Below are positions 37,715 through 46,824 of a DNA stretch of 64,000 nt, piece after piece. Below the pieces are notes generated by a model. That model was not told the origin of the DNA. It ran no database searches and saw only the letters and a program-made list of their open reading frames with translations. The stretch comes from Burkholderia contaminans (GTDB taxonomy: Bacteria; Pseudomonadota; Gammaproteobacteria; Burkholderiales; Burkholderiaceae). The stretch is taken from the NCBI RefSeq assembly GCF_029633825.1, contig NZ_CP090641.1:868001-932000 (forward strand), in the 5' to 3' direction. Within the stretch, counting starts at the first letter, position 1; each line of letters opens with the position of its first letter. The translations under genes and the position numbers were made by a program.

Positions 37715-37799
37715 CGAAAGTGCCGCTGCGCACTCGATACGGGTATGCGGCGGCGTCACGTCATGGCGGGCGAGCACGTCGACGCATCACCCTCGCCTA

Positions 37800-38040
37800 T
37801 CCCGAAAATTATCGTTGACAACGTCGTTCCACGCAGACAAACTCGTTCGCATGCCTACGTACCCGCTCATCGCCGCCGCGATTCATCACTCGATGAACAT
37901 TCGAAAGAATGGTTCACGGGAGGCGCGTGTGCGTTAGCAGTCGAGCAGTACCGCATGTCACACAAGGCCTCACCGGAAACGGATGAGGCCTTTTTGTTCT
38001 GGTGCGCGTCATTCGTCCGGCTCACTGAATGGAGAAGACG
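37800..38040 (+). promoter_or_regulatory. leader of second DUF2917 module: promoter, mini-ORF, terminator
   Basis: Second copy of the arrangement at 37095-37336: TTGACA at 37815-37820, the shared block CTCGTTCGCATGCCTA after it, GGAGG-CGC-GTG with a 19-codon frame (37927-37986) and an overlapping GTG CGT TAG, then a terminator hairpin and GGAG. Sequence before the mini-ORF has diverged, while the mini-ORF start, the hairpin and the -35 are kept. Confidence 0.6.
37963..37996 (+). terminator. intrinsic terminator in leader of DUF2917 copy 2
   Basis: Same stem as in copy 1 (AAGGCCTC / GAGGCCTT, inner CCG/CGG, GAAA loop, TTTTTG), with one A-for-G change in the bulge. The ending of the 19-codon frame (TGA at 37984-37986) lies in the descending arm. 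Confidence 0.8.
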
Positions 38041-38415
38041 ATGGACCAGGCAAGCCCGCTGTTTGACCGCCCCGATCGGTGCCGCGCCGGCACGATCGCA
38101 TTACCGACTGTCGTGATCCGTTTCCCGGTCGCACCGCGTACGACGTTGACGTGGCGCGCGCCGCAGGACGCGGAACTCCGCGCGCATGGCGCGGCGCTGT
38201 GGGTCACGCGCCCACCGTGCGTCGACGACTACTGGGTGCAGCCCGGCGACGTGCTGCGCATCGCACGTGGCGAGCGCATCTGGCTCGGCACCGATGCCGA
38301 CCGGTCGGCCGAAGCAACGCTCACGACTGCATACGTGCGTCGCGGCGAGCGCTTCAGGCGCATGCTCGCGCACGTGCAACGTTTGCTCTTCGGGGCAGGG
38401 AGAACGAGTGGATGA
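38041..38415 (+). CDS. DUF2917-family protein, copy 2
   Basis: A 124-residue paralogue of the protein at 37337-37714, aligned from MDQAS to the end with the conserved WVTR, DDYW, PGDVLRI and GERIWLGTD. The start has GGAG 6 bases upstream. Divergence between copies is substantial, so the duplication is old. The pair may give different binding specificity or dosage. Function unknown. Confidence 0.8.
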   Translation: MDQASPLFDRPDRCRAGTIALPTVVIRFPVAPRTTLTWRAPQDAELRAHGAALWVTRPPCVDDYWVQPGDVLRIARGERIWLGTDADRSAEATLTTAYVRRGERFRRMLAHVQRLLFGAGRTSG

Positions 38416-38468
38416 GTGACGCGCCGTCAGGCACGCGAGACGCGGAACGGCCGCGACCGAAAACGGAC

Positions 38469-38497
38469 GCACCCGCGGCGTAACGTGCCGCGGGTGC
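38469..38497. terminator. 11-bp perfect stem-loop after DUF2917 copy 2
   Basis: Arms GCACCCGCGGC and GCCGCGGGTGC with a 7-base loop. It lies between the plus-strand gene ending at 38415 and the minus-strand gene ending at 38576, and may act on both. No T-run. Confidence 0.5.
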
Positions 38498-38575
38498 GCA
38501 TCGAATGACGCGGCACGCCGGTGCGTGCCGCGAGCGATCGCGCGCCGTGCGCAGCGACCGGATGCAGCAGGTGCA

Positions 38576-38854
38576 TCAGGTGCTGGCGGCGAGACGCGGG
38601 CCCGTGCTTCGGGGAGTGGACTCGAGGTCGGGACGTTGCGCTGCCTGCGAGGTCACCCACGGATCGATACCCTGCTTCTGCACCTCTTCCAGGAATGACA
38701 CACGTGTGCGCCAGTAATCCGCTTGTAATTTCGCGTCGATGACGCGCTGTTCGGCAGCGAACAGTTCCATGCGCGCCGTCACGAGCATCGACGCAGCGGT
38801 TTTTTCCGGCGTGGGGGCGTGTCGCATCGCCCAACGGCTGATCCAGTTCAACAT
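38576..38854 (-). CDS. small hypothetical protein
   Basis: A 92-residue protein starting MLNWISRWAMRHAPTPEKT with a middle region of predicted helix (MELFAAEQRVIDAKLQADYWRTRVSFLEEVQKQG) that may be a short coiled coil. No known family recognised. The ATG at 38854 is supported by a perfect GGAGGT site 4 bases upstream. Stands alone on its strand. Confidence 0.65.
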   Translation of the reverse strand: MLNWISRWAMRHAPTPEKTAASMLVTARMELFAAEQRVIDAKLQADYWRTRVSFLEEVQKQGIDPWVTSQAAQRPDLESTPRSTGPRLAAST

Positions 38855-39642
38855 GCTGACCTCCGTGATTACGGACGAACCCGCATCGGGCAATCGCAAC
38901 CGGCCGTGCCTGCCCGAACGTGCAACGGCCTTGACCGCACTTCACCGCCAGGCCTGCACGGACTGCGACTCCCCCGCGTCGGCAATTTCCGGCCGGCGTG
39001 TGCATGCGCGGTGTATCTATCCTAGAAAGACTTGCCGGTTTACGCGATGGGGTCTTGCAATCTTTTACACAGAAACCACAGTCGCCCCCGCATCACGAAA
39101 TGACAGTTGCGGGCGGGACGGCTTCGGCGCACGATAGCCCGATGTCTGCACCCGCCTGGACTGACGAATGGCCGCTGCACGCCGCTGCCGGGCATCCGCA
39201 CCGGCCACGCACGTGCGTTCGCGCGCATGCGCTGCCTGCCCCGCGTTCGTGCAGCGTGCGGGCGCTCCGTTTCAGTCGGATGTCATCATCCCGTACCCAC
39301 GCCGCGTGATACGCCGCGTGTGCCGTCCTGCACGCCGTTGCGCATGCATCGTTCGGTATCGTTCGCGCAACTCCTCCCGTTTCAGCCAATTGTTCCGGCT
39401 CGTTCCGCCCGAACCGGTAAAATGCGCGCCTTCGTCGCGCGGCCGGGCTGCCAGACCGTTCGCGCGCAGGCAGCCGATCGATCTTTCGATCGTGCCCTCC
39501 AACTATATCGTCCGAGCTATCCGCGCTATTACAATCCGCCGATAGCCGGGCAATAGTGGCTGGTTACAGTAAGCCGGCCGCGCTGCCTTTACAACAATTC
39601 GGCACAACAAGCAACACGACAACCGACCGGAGAAACGCCTTC
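38855..39642. other. long intergenic region upstream of the purine permease
   Basis: 788 bases without a supported gene. Open frames here have no good ribosome binding site and unusual composition. The stretch around 39010-39075 is AT-richer and could hold the promoter of the small minus-strand gene; the stretch 39540-39640 precedes the permease. No purine riboswitch fold was recognised. Confidence 0.5.
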
Positions 39643-40944
39643 ATGGAATCCATCAAGCGGTATTTCGGCTTCGCTGAAGCCGGCACCGACTTCCGCACCG
39701 AAATACTCGCGGGCGTCACCACGTTCCTGACGATGGCCTACATCATCTTCGTCAACCCCGCGATCCTCGGCGACGCCGGCATGCCGAAGGAATCCGTGTT
39801 CGTCGCGACCTGCCTCGTCGCGGCGCTGGCGTCGCTCATCATGGGGCTGTACGCGAACTACCCGATCGCGTGCGCGCCCGGCATGGGCCTGAACGCGTAT
39901 TTCGCGTACACGGTCGTCAAGGGGATGGGCTTCACGTGGCAGGCCGCGCTCGGCGCGGTGTTCATCTCCGGCTGCCTGTTCCTGCTCGTCACGCTGTTCC
40001 GCGTACGCGAGGCGATCGTCAACGGCATTCCGAAATCGCTGCGGATCTCGATCACCGCGGGCATCGGCCTGTTCCTCGGCATCATCTCGCTGAAGACGTC
40101 GGGCGTGATCGTCGGCAACCCGGCCACGCTCGTCACGCTGGGCGACCTGCACAAGCACGACACGATCCTCGCGATCGTCGGCTTCTTCACGATCGTCACG
40201 CTCGACCACCTGCGCGTGCGCGGTGCGATCCTGATCGGCATCATCGGCGTCACGGTCCTGTCGTTCTTCTTCGGTGACAACCAGTTCCACGGCGTGTTCT
40301 CCGCGCCGCCGTCGATCGACGCGACGCTGTTCAAGCTCGACATCCGCGCCGCGCTGTCGACCGGCATCATCAACGTGATCCTCGTGTTCTTCCTCGTCGA
40401 GCTGTTCGACGCGACGGGCACGCTGATGGGCGTCGCGAACCGCGCGGGCCTGCTCGTCGAAGGCAAGATGAACCGCCTGAACAAGGCACTGCTCGCCGAC
40501 AGCACGGCGATCGTCGCGGGCTCGGTGCTCGGCACGTCGTCGACCACCGCGTATATCGAAAGCGCGTCCGGCGTGCAGGCCGGCGGCCGCACGGGCGTGA
40601 CGGCCATCACCGTCGCGGTGCTGTTCCTCGCGTGCCTGTTCATCGCGCCGCTCGCCGGCGTCGTGCCGGCCTACGCGACGGCGCCGGCACTGCTGTACGT
40701 GTCGTGCCTGATGCTGCGCGAGATGGTCGAGGTGCCGTGGGACGACGCTACGGAAGCCGTGCCGGCCGCGCTGACCGCACTGCTGATGCCGTTCACGTAC
40801 TCGATCGCGAACGGCGTGGCATTCGGCTTCATCGCTTACGGCGGCCTCAAGCTGCTGACGGGCCAGGGCCGCTCGGTCAAGCCGATCGTGTGGCTCATCG
40901 CAGCCGTGTTCCTGTTCCGCTTCTTCTACCTCGGCAGCGAGTGA
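39643..40944 (+). CDS. NCS2-family guanine/hypoxanthine/adenine permease
   Basis: A 433-residue membrane protein of the AzgA/PbuG group of nucleobase:cation symporters: starting with FGFAEAGTDFRTEILAGVTTFLTMAYIIFVNPAIL, then GMGLNAYFAYTVV and LVELFDATGTLMGVANRAGLL, and SSTTAYIESASGVQAGGRTG in the substrate-binding region. About 12-14 helices. It takes up purine bases at the inner membrane. The ATG at 39643 has a CCGGAGAA site upstream and gives the typical N-terminus. A clean terminator follows. Confidence 0.93.
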   Translation: MESIKRYFGFAEAGTDFRTEILAGVTTFLTMAYIIFVNPAILGDAGMPKESVFVATCLVAALASLIMGLYANYPIACAPGMGLNAYFAYTVVKGMGFTWQAALGAVFISGCLFLLVTLFRVREAIVNGIPKSLRISITAGIGLFLGIISLKTSGVIVGNPATLVTLGDLHKHDTILAIVGFFTIVTLDHLRVRGAILIGIIGVTVLSFFFGDNQFHGVFSAPPSIDATLFKLDIRAALSTGIINVILVFFLVELFDATGTLMGVANRAGLLVEGKMNRLNKALLADSTAIVAGSVLGTSSTTAYIESASGVQAGGRTGVTAITVAVLFLACLFIAPLAGVVPAYATAPALLYVSCLMLREMVEVPWDDATEAVPAALTALLMPFTYSIANGVAFGFIAYGGLKLLTGQGRSVKPIVWLIAAVFLFRFFYLGSE

Positions 40945-40983
40945 CGGCGGCGCTTCGGCGCGATACAGGAAGCACGATGAAAG

Positions 40984-41014
40984 AACGCCACCTTCGGGTG
41001 GCGTTTCCGTTTTT
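40984..41014 (+). terminator. intrinsic terminator of the permease gene
   Basis: A 9-bp stem AACGCCACC / GGTGGCGTT with a TTCG tetraloop, followed by T-rich sequence. Forty bases after the stop. Confidence 0.85.
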
Positions 41015-41189
41015 GCATGATTCTTCTGCGATCCTGACGAACCGGCACGCACGAACACACCGACGCTCGGGCCACCCGGTACGGCCCGCATACGAAAATG
41101 CCGCCCGGCCCCGCCGAACGGCATCGCATGAAGGCAACGTCTTCGCGTGCGCAGCGCTCAGCGACGCGCGACGCAAGACGAACGTCGTG

Positions 41190-41480
41190 TCATCCGCGCC
41201 AGTTGGCCTCGTAGAAGCGGACGTAGCCACTGCGCAGCGTCACGCACTGCGCGCGTGTCTCCGACAGCAGGCGCCGTGCAGCCGCCTCGATACGGTCGCG
41301 GTGCTGGTCGAATGCGCCGACCATGTCCTCGAAGCGCGGCGACGCCGCGCCGAAGTGATCTTCCAGCGCCTCGGCGGTGATCTGACATTGGACGCGCTCG
41401 CCATTGACCAACGCCGTGAACGCAAGCATCAGGTCGCGCCCCGAATACTCGGGCTTCTCGTTCGTGAAATGGATCTGCAT
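41190..41480 (-). CDS. DUF1488-like small protein
   Basis: A 96-residue acidic soluble protein with MQIHFTNEKPEYSGRDLMLAFTALVNGERVQCQITAEALEDHFGA, resembling the DUF1488 family in which a short beta-rich N-terminus is followed by two helices. Its role is unknown. Spacing on both sides indicates a single gene. Confidence 0.65.
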   Translation of the reverse strand: MQIHFTNEKPEYSGRDLMLAFTALVNGERVQCQITAEALEDHFGAASPRFEDMVGAFDQHRDRIEAAARRLLSETRAQCVTLRSGYVRFYEANWRG

Positions 41481-41719
41481 GGGAGCCGCCTCGACCGGTA
41501 GAAAACGAATGACCGCGTCCGTCGTCCGCTACCGGCCGGACGAAGTGTACGCGGGCTCGCCGGCGGAGGCACCGCCCGCGGGGATAGGCGCGGACAACGC
41601 ATGCCGGTTGATTTCCACTTTAGACGGTTTCGCGCAGGAGACAAATTTTCCGGCGTGCGTCGTTCCGACGCGCATTCGTCTGATCAGCGCGGCATCCGGC
41701 ACCGTTTCCAAAACCGGCG

Positions 41720-41911
41720 TCAGTGAGGGTCGTTCGGCCAGACGTTGAGCGCGATGGCAGCCGTCGTGGCACCCACCGCAATCGCGGCCGCCCCGTATCG
41801 CACCGCATCGGTCAGATCGAACAGCAGCCCGTGGATCGCCACGGCGATGCCGCCCAGCATGATGAATGTGGCGATGGCCGCCAGCACGACTCTCAGTTCC
41901 GTCCGAACCAT
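41720..41911 (-). CDS. small membrane protein (DUF2964-like)
   Basis: A 63-residue protein with two hydrophobic helices (about residues 7-28 and 38-57) separated by HGLLFDLTDAVRYG. This pattern recalls the DUF2964 family, which is common in Burkholderia; assignment is from memory of the pattern and moderate. The start is at 41911 by homology to that family's MVR start. Confidence 0.6.
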   Translation of the reverse strand: MVRTELRVVLAAIATFIMLGGIAVAIHGLLFDLTDAVRYGAAAIAVGATTAAIALNVWPNDPH

Positions 41912-42190
41912 GATGCGTCTCCCGAACGGATGCATGTCGCGTCGCATGCATGTTGCATTGCGGAACACGGCGCGTGCGTGCTCCATTTCCATCATTGCAG
42001 GCGGGCATTTAAAAGCAAGGGGATTTTGTTCGCGGTCGCGCTTCGTACGCGGCGCTTGTATGATGATGCGTACCCGGATGGTTGCCGGTCGCACACCGAT
42101 GGTGCGCCGCACGCGAAGGCGGGAATCCGTAGAGGATTTCAGTGCGTTTGTGTGTACCGGACCGGCCGATTTCGAGGAGCATGGGACATC
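41912..42190. other. intergenic region
   Basis: About 280 bases between the small membrane protein and the repeated dyads of the next gene. No ORF with a good ribosome binding site, no clear promoter. Only the dyads at 42191-42267 stand out. Confidence 0.4.
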
Positions 42191-42267
42191 AGTAAGCGCT
42201 AAAGCGCTAACTGGGACCGACCGCGAAGCATGGGGTCCCAGTAAGCGCTAAAGCGCTAACTGGGACC
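42191..42267 (+). promoter_or_regulatory. two tandem dyad elements in the leader of the sigma54 activator
   Basis: Two copies of the core AAGCGCTAAAGCGCTAA, centred 49 bases apart. The second (42234-42267) has perfectly complementary flanks GGTCCCA / TGGGACC and so makes a 34-base dyad; the first has weaker flanks. The second ends 4 bases before GACAGGAGACA, which holds the ribosome binding site. The same core is at 24791-24822. Confidence 0.65.
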
Positions 42268-42282
42268 GACAGGAGACAAGTC

Positions 42283-44184
42283 ATGCCGCAACCCTTCGTG
42301 CTGCCCGCCACCACGGGTCGCACCGACCTGCTCGCGCAGGCGCATGCGCGTTCGACCGCGGTCGGCCTGCGTGCGCACGAACGCCCGGATTTCTCGCCGC
42401 TGTCGCGCGTCGCGCTGCGCGAACTGCTCGACACGAATCACGCCCTGTTCTCGCACGCGCGCCCGGTGATGGAGAACCTCCACGCGCAGATCGCCGACAC
42501 GCAAAGCCTCGTGCTGCTGACCGACGCCGACGGCGTGATCCTGCACAGCATCGGCGACCCGGACTTCATCGAGAAAGCCAACCGCGTCGCGCTGTGTACC
42601 GGCGTGTCGTGGGCGGAAGGCGCACGCGGCACCAACGCAATCGGCACCGCGCTCGCATCGGGCCAGGCCGTCGCCGTGCATGGGTCCGAACACTTCCTGC
42701 GCGCCAATCACATCCTCACCTGCTCGTGCGCACCGATCTTCGACCCGTTCGGCCGCACGCTCGGCACGCTCGACGTCAGCGGCGATCCGCGCGGCTCGAG
42801 CCCGCATACGCTCGCGCTCGTGCGGATGTCCGCGCAACTGATCGAGAACCACCTGTTCGCCAACCAGTGCGCGGAAGCGTTGCGGCTGCGCTTTCATGCA
42901 CACGACGAATGCGTCGATTCGCTGTTCGCCGGGCTCGTCGCCTTCGGCGCCGACGGCGGGCTGATCGCCGCGAACCGCAGCGCACAATTCCAGCTCGGCG
43001 CCTCGTTCGACGCACTGCAGCATCAGGCCAGCGACGCGCTGTTCGGCATGCGCTTCGGCCAGCTCGCGCAGCAGGCGGCACGCGCGCCCGGTGCGCTGTT
43101 CCGCCTCACGCTGTCGACCGGCGTACGCGTGCTGGCGCGCTGCGAATTCGCGGAAGCACACAAGACCACCGTCGCCGTCACGCCGCCCGCGCCCGCCGCA
43201 CGGGTGCGCACGCCGGACCCCGACACGATCACGTTCGCGACGCTCGACACGGGCGACGCACGCATGGCCGCCGTGCTCGAGCGCGTCGCGAAGATCCGCG
43301 GGCGCGACCTGCCGCTGCTGATCCTCGGCCAGACCGGCACCGGCAAGGAATGGCTCGCCCGCGCCCTGCACCAGGCATCGCCGCGCGCGGACGGCCCGTT
43401 CGTCGCGGTCAACTGCGCGGCGCTGCCCGATTCGCTGATCGAGGCCGAACTGTTCGGCTACGAAGACGGCGCATTCACCGGCGCACGCAAGCGCGGCAGC
43501 CCCGGCAAGATCGTGCAGGCCGACGGCGGCACGCTGTTTCTCGACGAAATCGGCGACATGCCGCTCGCGCAGCAAGTCAGGCTGATGCGCGTGCTGCAGG
43601 AGCGCGCGGTGATGCCGCTCGGCGGCGCACGCGCGGTGCCGGTCGACGTGCGTGTAGTCTGCGCGACCCATCGCGACCTGCGCGCGATGATCGCGGAAGG
43701 CACGTTCCGCGAAGACCTCTTCTACCGGATCAACGGGCTCGCGGTCACGCTGCCGGCGCTCGCCGCACGCACCGACCTGCCCGCACTCGTCGAGCGGATT
43801 CTCGCGCGGCTCGCGCGCAGCGAACCGATGCCGCGCCGCATCGCGGCCGACGTGCTCGACGCATTCACGCGCCACCGCTGGCCCGGCAACCTGCGCCAGA
43901 TGACCAACGTGCTGCGCACGGCCGGCATGCTCGCCGAAGACGAAGCGGAAATCACGCTCGCCCATTTGCCCGACGATTTCTGGCTCGATTGCGACGAAGC
44001 ACCGGCGGCGGCCACCGCAATGCCGGCCGCACCGGCCGGCACGCGCGAAGGAACGACGTTGCAAAGCCATCAGGCCGCGGTGATCGATGCCGCGCTCGCA
44101 CGGCACGGCGGCAACGTGTCGGCGGCCGCACGCGAGCTCGGTCTCGCCCGCAATACCGTGTATCGGCACCTGCGCCGGCATTGA
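42283..44184 (+). CDS. sigma54-dependent activator (AcoR-like)
   Basis: A 633-residue protein: GAF-type sensor region at about residues 60-210 ([12 protein letters not shown]... [21 protein letters not shown] is typical of AcoR), a central AAA+ domain with Walker A GQTGTGKE (349-356) and the sigma54-contact motif GAFTGA (about 396-401), and a C-terminal Fis-type helix-turn-helix ([22 protein letters not shown]). It activates sigma54 promoters upon ligand binding, as AcoR does for acetoin genes. No obvious target gene is adjacent. AGGAGACA precedes the ATG. Confidence 0.9.
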   Translation: MPQPFVLPATTGRTDLLAQAHARSTAVGLRAHERPDFSPLSRVALRELLDTNHALFSHARPVMENLHAQIADTQSLVLLTDADGVILHSIGDPDFIEKANRVALCTGVSWAEGARGTNAIGTALASGQAVAVHGSEHFLRANHILTCSCAPIFDPFGRTLGTLDVSGDPRGSSPHTLALVRMSAQLIENHLFANQCAEALRLRFHAHDECVDSLFAGLVAFGADGGLIAANRSAQFQLGASFDALQHQASDALFGMRFGQLAQQAARAPGALFRLTLSTGVRVLARCEFAEAHKTTVAVTPPAPAARVRTPDPDTITFATLDTGDARMAAVLERVAKIRGRDLPLLILGQTGTGKEWLARALHQASPRADGPFVAVNCAALPDSLIEAELFGYEDGAFTGARKRGSPGKIVQADGGTLFLDEIGDMPLAQQVRLMRVLQERAVMPLGGARAVPVDVRVVCATHRDLRAMIAEGTFREDLFYRINGLAVTLPALAARTDLPALVERILARLARSEPMPRRIAADVLDAFTRHRWPGNLRQMTNVLRTAGMLAEDEAEITLAHLPDDFWLDCDEAPAAATAMPAAPAGTREGTTLQSHQAAVIDAALARHGGNVSAAARELGLARNTVYRHLRRH

Positions 44185-44272
44185 CGCCAGCGGCCGGCCG
44201 GCGCCGGCCGCCAGCACGTTCGGGTATGCTTGGCGCGTTGCCGCCGAACCGCCGCCAGCCTCTGCCTCCGCC

Positions 44273-44575
44273 ATGACCGATCCGGAACACCCTCCCCTCG
44301 TGCGCATCGAGCCGCTCGGCGCGACCTTCGATGCGCCAGATTCGCTGACGCTGCTCGAAGCCGCCGCGTTCGCGCACGTGTCGCTGCCGCGCTCGTGCCG
44401 CAACGGCACGTGCCGAAGCTGCCTTTGCCGGATCGTCAGCGGACGCGTACGCTACACGATCGAATGGCCGGGGCTGAGCCGCGAGGAAAAGGCCGACGGC
44501 TATACGCTGCCGTGCGTGGCCGTCGCGACGTCGGACCTCGTGCTCGACGTGCCCGACGCGGTCATGCTCGACTAG
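44273..44575 (+). CDS. 2Fe-2S ferredoxin
   Basis: A 100-residue plant-type [2Fe-2S] ferredoxin. The four cysteine ligands are visible: Cys42, Cys47, Cys50 (C-x4-C-x2-C in SCRNGTCRSC) and Cys81 (TLPC). The size fits. It transfers electrons to an oxygenase or reductase that is not encoded nearby. It begins 88 bases after the sigma54 activator on the same strand. Confidence 0.88.
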   Translation: MTDPEHPPLVRIEPLGATFDAPDSLTLLEAAAFAHVSLPRSCRNGTCRSCLCRIVSGRVRYTIEWPGLSREEKADGYTLPCVAVATSDLVLDVPDAVMLD

Positions 44576-44633
44576 ACGCGGTGCGCGCACGCGCATGCCG
44601 TCCAGCAAAGGTTGATCCTGAGTGGAGAACGTC

Positions 44634-45128
44634 ATGACCCAGCAAACCGATCGCATCGAAAAACAGGCCCAACTCAACGCATCGCCCGACCGCGTGTGGG
44701 AAGCCGTCAGCAATTCCGGCGAATTCGGCCAGTGGTTCGGCGTCACGTTCGACGGGCCGTTCGCGGCCGGCCAGCCGCTGTTCGGCCGCATCACGCCGAC
44801 ACGCGTCGACGACGACGTCGCCAAGGCACAGGAGCCCTACGCGGGCACTGTGTTCGAAATCGTCGTCGACCGCGTCGAGCCGAAGCAACTGTTCTCGTTT
44901 CGCTGGCATCCGTTCGCGATCGATCCGAATGTCGATTACTCGACCGAGCCGATGACGCTCGTCACGTTCACGCTCGCCGCACAGGCCGGCGGCACGCTGC
45001 TCACGGTCACCGAAACCGGCTTCGACCAGTTGATCGAAGCGCGCCGCGCGAAGGCGCGCGAGATGAACGACCACGGCTGGGCCGCGCAGATGACGTTGAT
45101 CACCAAATACCTGGCAAAGCACGCGTAG
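44634..45128 (+). CDS. SRPBCC / AHSA1-family protein
   Basis: A 164-residue protein with IEKQAQLNASPDRVWEAVSNSGEFGQWFGV at the N-terminus and FRWHPFA, then LVTFTLAAQAGGTLLTVTETGFDQL, the two typical segments of the START-like AHSA1 fold. Such proteins bind hydrophobic ligands or act as chaperones; the ligand is unknown. The ATG at 44634 lies 6 bases after GGAG. Confidence 0.85.
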   Translation: MTQQTDRIEKQAQLNASPDRVWEAVSNSGEFGQWFGVTFDGPFAAGQPLFGRITPTRVDDDVAKAQEPYAGTVFEIVVDRVEPKQLFSFRWHPFAIDPNVDYSTEPMTLVTFTLAAQAGGTLLTVTETGFDQLIEARRAKAREMNDHGWAAQMTLITKYLAKHA

Positions 45129-45220
45129 CGCGCCGACACGCCGCACGTCCGTGCCGACATGCACACCGACGTGCGTGGCATAATCCGCTCCATCGTCGCC
45201 TGTACGTCGCCGCACATCGC

Positions 45221-45598
45221 ATGCTGAGTCGTCGCCTCCGGAAAATCGGCAGTCTGATCGGGATGCTCGCCATCCTGATGACGGCGCTCGCGCCGACGAT
45301 CTCGCAGGCACTGACGACGCAGCAGCGCGTCGATACGCTGCTGGCCGGCTACTGTACGGCCGCGCCGACCACCGGTGAGCGCTCCACCGATCCGTCGCAG
45401 AAGAGCCTGACGGCCCACCTTCAGGCATGCGGCTACTGCAGCCTGCTTGCTCACACACCGGCACTGCCCGCGCCGGAACTGACGTTCGCGGCCAACGTGC
45501 ACGTCATTCAGCACCGCGAAGCGACCCGCTTCGAAAGCCTGCGCCGCGCGCTGCCGCTCTCGGCCGCGCAGCCGCGCGCCCCGCCGATCGCGTCCTGA
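45221..45598 (+). CDS. DUF2946-family protein, likely copper-responsive
   Basis: A 125-residue protein with an N-terminal hydrophobic segment (about residues 10-30), then a Cys/His-rich part: Cys45, His66, Cys70 and Cys73 (ACGYC), His78. This agrees with DUF2946 (PF11162). A DUF2946 protein in Bordetella (CruR) acts as a copper-sensing upstream reading frame that controls downstream copper-uptake genes. Here it stands 300 bases upstream of copC and pcuAC, so the same logic could apply; this is inference from position and motif. Confidence 0.78.
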   Translation: MLSRRLRKIGSLIGMLAILMTALAPTISQALTTQQRVDTLLAGYCTAAPTTGERSTDPSQKSLTAHLQACGYCSLLAHTPALPAPELTFAANVHVIQHREATRFESLRRALPLSAAQPRAPPIAS

Positions 45599-45900
45599 TG
45601 CGTCGTCAATGCCCGTGATGCCATAAAGCATCGCGCGGTCCGCGCACGCCGCCGGCGTGCGCGACATGTCACGATTCGAAGGACGATCATGTGTCACCGT
45701 CATGCGCGCGGCGTCGTGCCGTGCATGCGGTTGGCTGCTTCCGGTTCGTACGGTCGCGCCGACATTCGCTCGCGGGCGAACGTCCGGCCGCGCACGTTCG
45801 CGCCGACGCCAGCCGCCAGCGGTGCTGCTGCGAGGATACGCGTGCATCCGTCCGTCGAATCCGTGTTGTTCCATCCGATTCGCCACCCGCACACTCGACC
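45599..45900 (+). other. intergenic with candidate short ORF before copC
   Basis: About 300 bases. A 71-codon frame at 45689-45904 has GAAGGA 5 bases before its ATG and its stop overlaps the copC start (ATGA). Its product is Cys/His-bearing (MCHRH near the start, HPIRHPH near the end) but otherwise arginine-rich and not like known proteins. No other element was seen. Confidence 0.4.
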
Positions 45901-45904
45901 ATGA
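45689..45904 (+). CDS. possible upstream ORF coupled to copC
   Basis: The 71-residue product MCHRHARGVVPC... is not recognised. Support is limited to a well-placed ribosome binding site and the ATGA overlap with copC. Composition could equally result from GC-rich chance. If real, it might be a leader controlling copC translation. Confidence 0.3.
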   Translation: MCHRHARGVVPCMRLAASGSYGRADIRSRANVRPRTFAPTPAASGAAARIRVHPSVESVLFHPIRHPHTRP

Positions 45905-46266
45905 ATACGCACTCTTTCATTCGCGGCGCGCTCGCCGCGCTCGGCTTCGTCGTCCTTCAGGCCGCCCACGCCCACGCGGTCCCGAAAACGCAGGAACCCG
46001 CCGCCAACGCCACGCTTTCGGTCGCGCCGCACGCGGTCACGATCGGCTTCAGCGAAGCGCTCGAGCCCGCTTTCAGTTCGATCGCCGTCAACGACAGCCA
46101 CGGGCAATCGGTCGTCGACGGGAAATCGTCCGTCGATGCAGGCAACCGGAAGCGCATGCAGGTCGCACTGACCAATCTGACGGCCGGCACGTACTCGGTC
46201 GCGTGGATCGCGGTGGCCAGCGACGGTCATCGCACCCAAGGCCGCTACGCGTTCACGCTGAAATGA
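45901..46266 (+). CDS. copC: CopC-family periplasmic copper-binding protein
   Basis: A 121-residue protein with signal peptide cleaved after AHA, leaving His as the first mature residue (HAVPKTQEP), as expected for CopC copper sites. The domain has VTIGFSEALEPAFSSIAV and ends with AGTYSVAWIAVASDGHRTQGRYAF, in which Asp and His of DGH are the further Cu(II) ligands. It would carry copper in the periplasm. No CopD is encoded beside it. The upstream start at 45691 is not preferred because it would bury the signal peptide. Confidence 0.9.
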   Translation: MNTHSFIRGALAALGFVVLQAAHAHAVPKTQEPAANATLSVAPHAVTIGFSEALEPAFSSIAVNDSHGQSVVDGKSSVDAGNRKRMQVALTNLTAGTYSVAWIAVASDGHRTQGRYAFTLK

Positions 46267-46346
46267 TGTTCGCGACGCGCATCGGCGTTCCGCGCCGGCC
46301 GTGTCGCCCCCTTACCCGCCGCATCTACCCATAAGGAAAACCAACC

Positions 46347-46793
46347 ATGAAGCGCTCGATTCCGACCGGCCTGCTGTTCGCACTGCTGGCGCTGCAAGCC
46401 CCCGCCACGTTCGCCGCACCGGCCGTGCAGGCTGAAAACTGCTGGATCCGCGCGATGCCGGCAACCGTGCCGTCGTCCGGCTACTTCACGCTGAAGAACG
46501 ACGGCGACGCGCCCGTCACGCTGACGGGCCTCGACTCGCCCGCATACGGGATGGCGATGCTGCATGAAACGCAAACGAGCGGCAGCACCGCGAAGATGGT
46601 TCACGTCGATGCCGTCGAAGTGCCCGCGCACGGTACCGTGACCTTCAAGCCGAAGAGCTATCACGTGATGCTGGAGCAGCCGTGCCAGGCCGTCGCGCCC
46701 GGCGCGAAGGTGCCGTTCCGGCTGCATTTCGCGGACGGTTCGACAGTGTCCGTGACCTGCGACGCCAAGGCGCCGACCTACGCCGGCCAGTAA
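46347..46793 (+). CDS. PCuAC copper chaperone
   Basis: A 148-residue exported protein (signal cleaved near TFAA/PAV). The Cu(I) motif H-x10-M-x21-H-x-M is complete: His73, Met84, His106, Met108. PCuAC delivers copper to cytochrome oxidase CuA sites or other periplasmic acceptors. It follows copC by 80 bases and precedes a small membrane protein by 31, suggesting one transcript. Confidence 0.93.
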   Translation: MKRSIPTGLLFALLALQAPATFAAPAVQAENCWIRAMPATVPSSGYFTLKNDGDAPVTLTGLDSPAYGMAMLHETQTSGSTAKMVHVDAVEVPAHGTVTFKPKSYHVMLEQPCQAVAPGAKVPFRLHFADGSTVSVTCDAKAPTYAGQ

Positions 46794-46824
46794 CGTCCAC
46801 CGCCCCCGATCGAAGGAGATGCAC

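Noticed and set aside
38855..39642. Purine riboswitch upstream of the permease
   Set aside because: No recognisable purine aptamer core or three-way junction could be found by eye.
39643..41124. Long minus-strand frame opposite the purine permease
   Set aside because: Shadow frame; the plus-strand product is a clear NCS2 permease.
45691..46266. Longer form of CopC starting at GTG 45691
   Set aside because: It would place the signal peptide in the middle of the protein; ATG 45901 gives a normal export signal.
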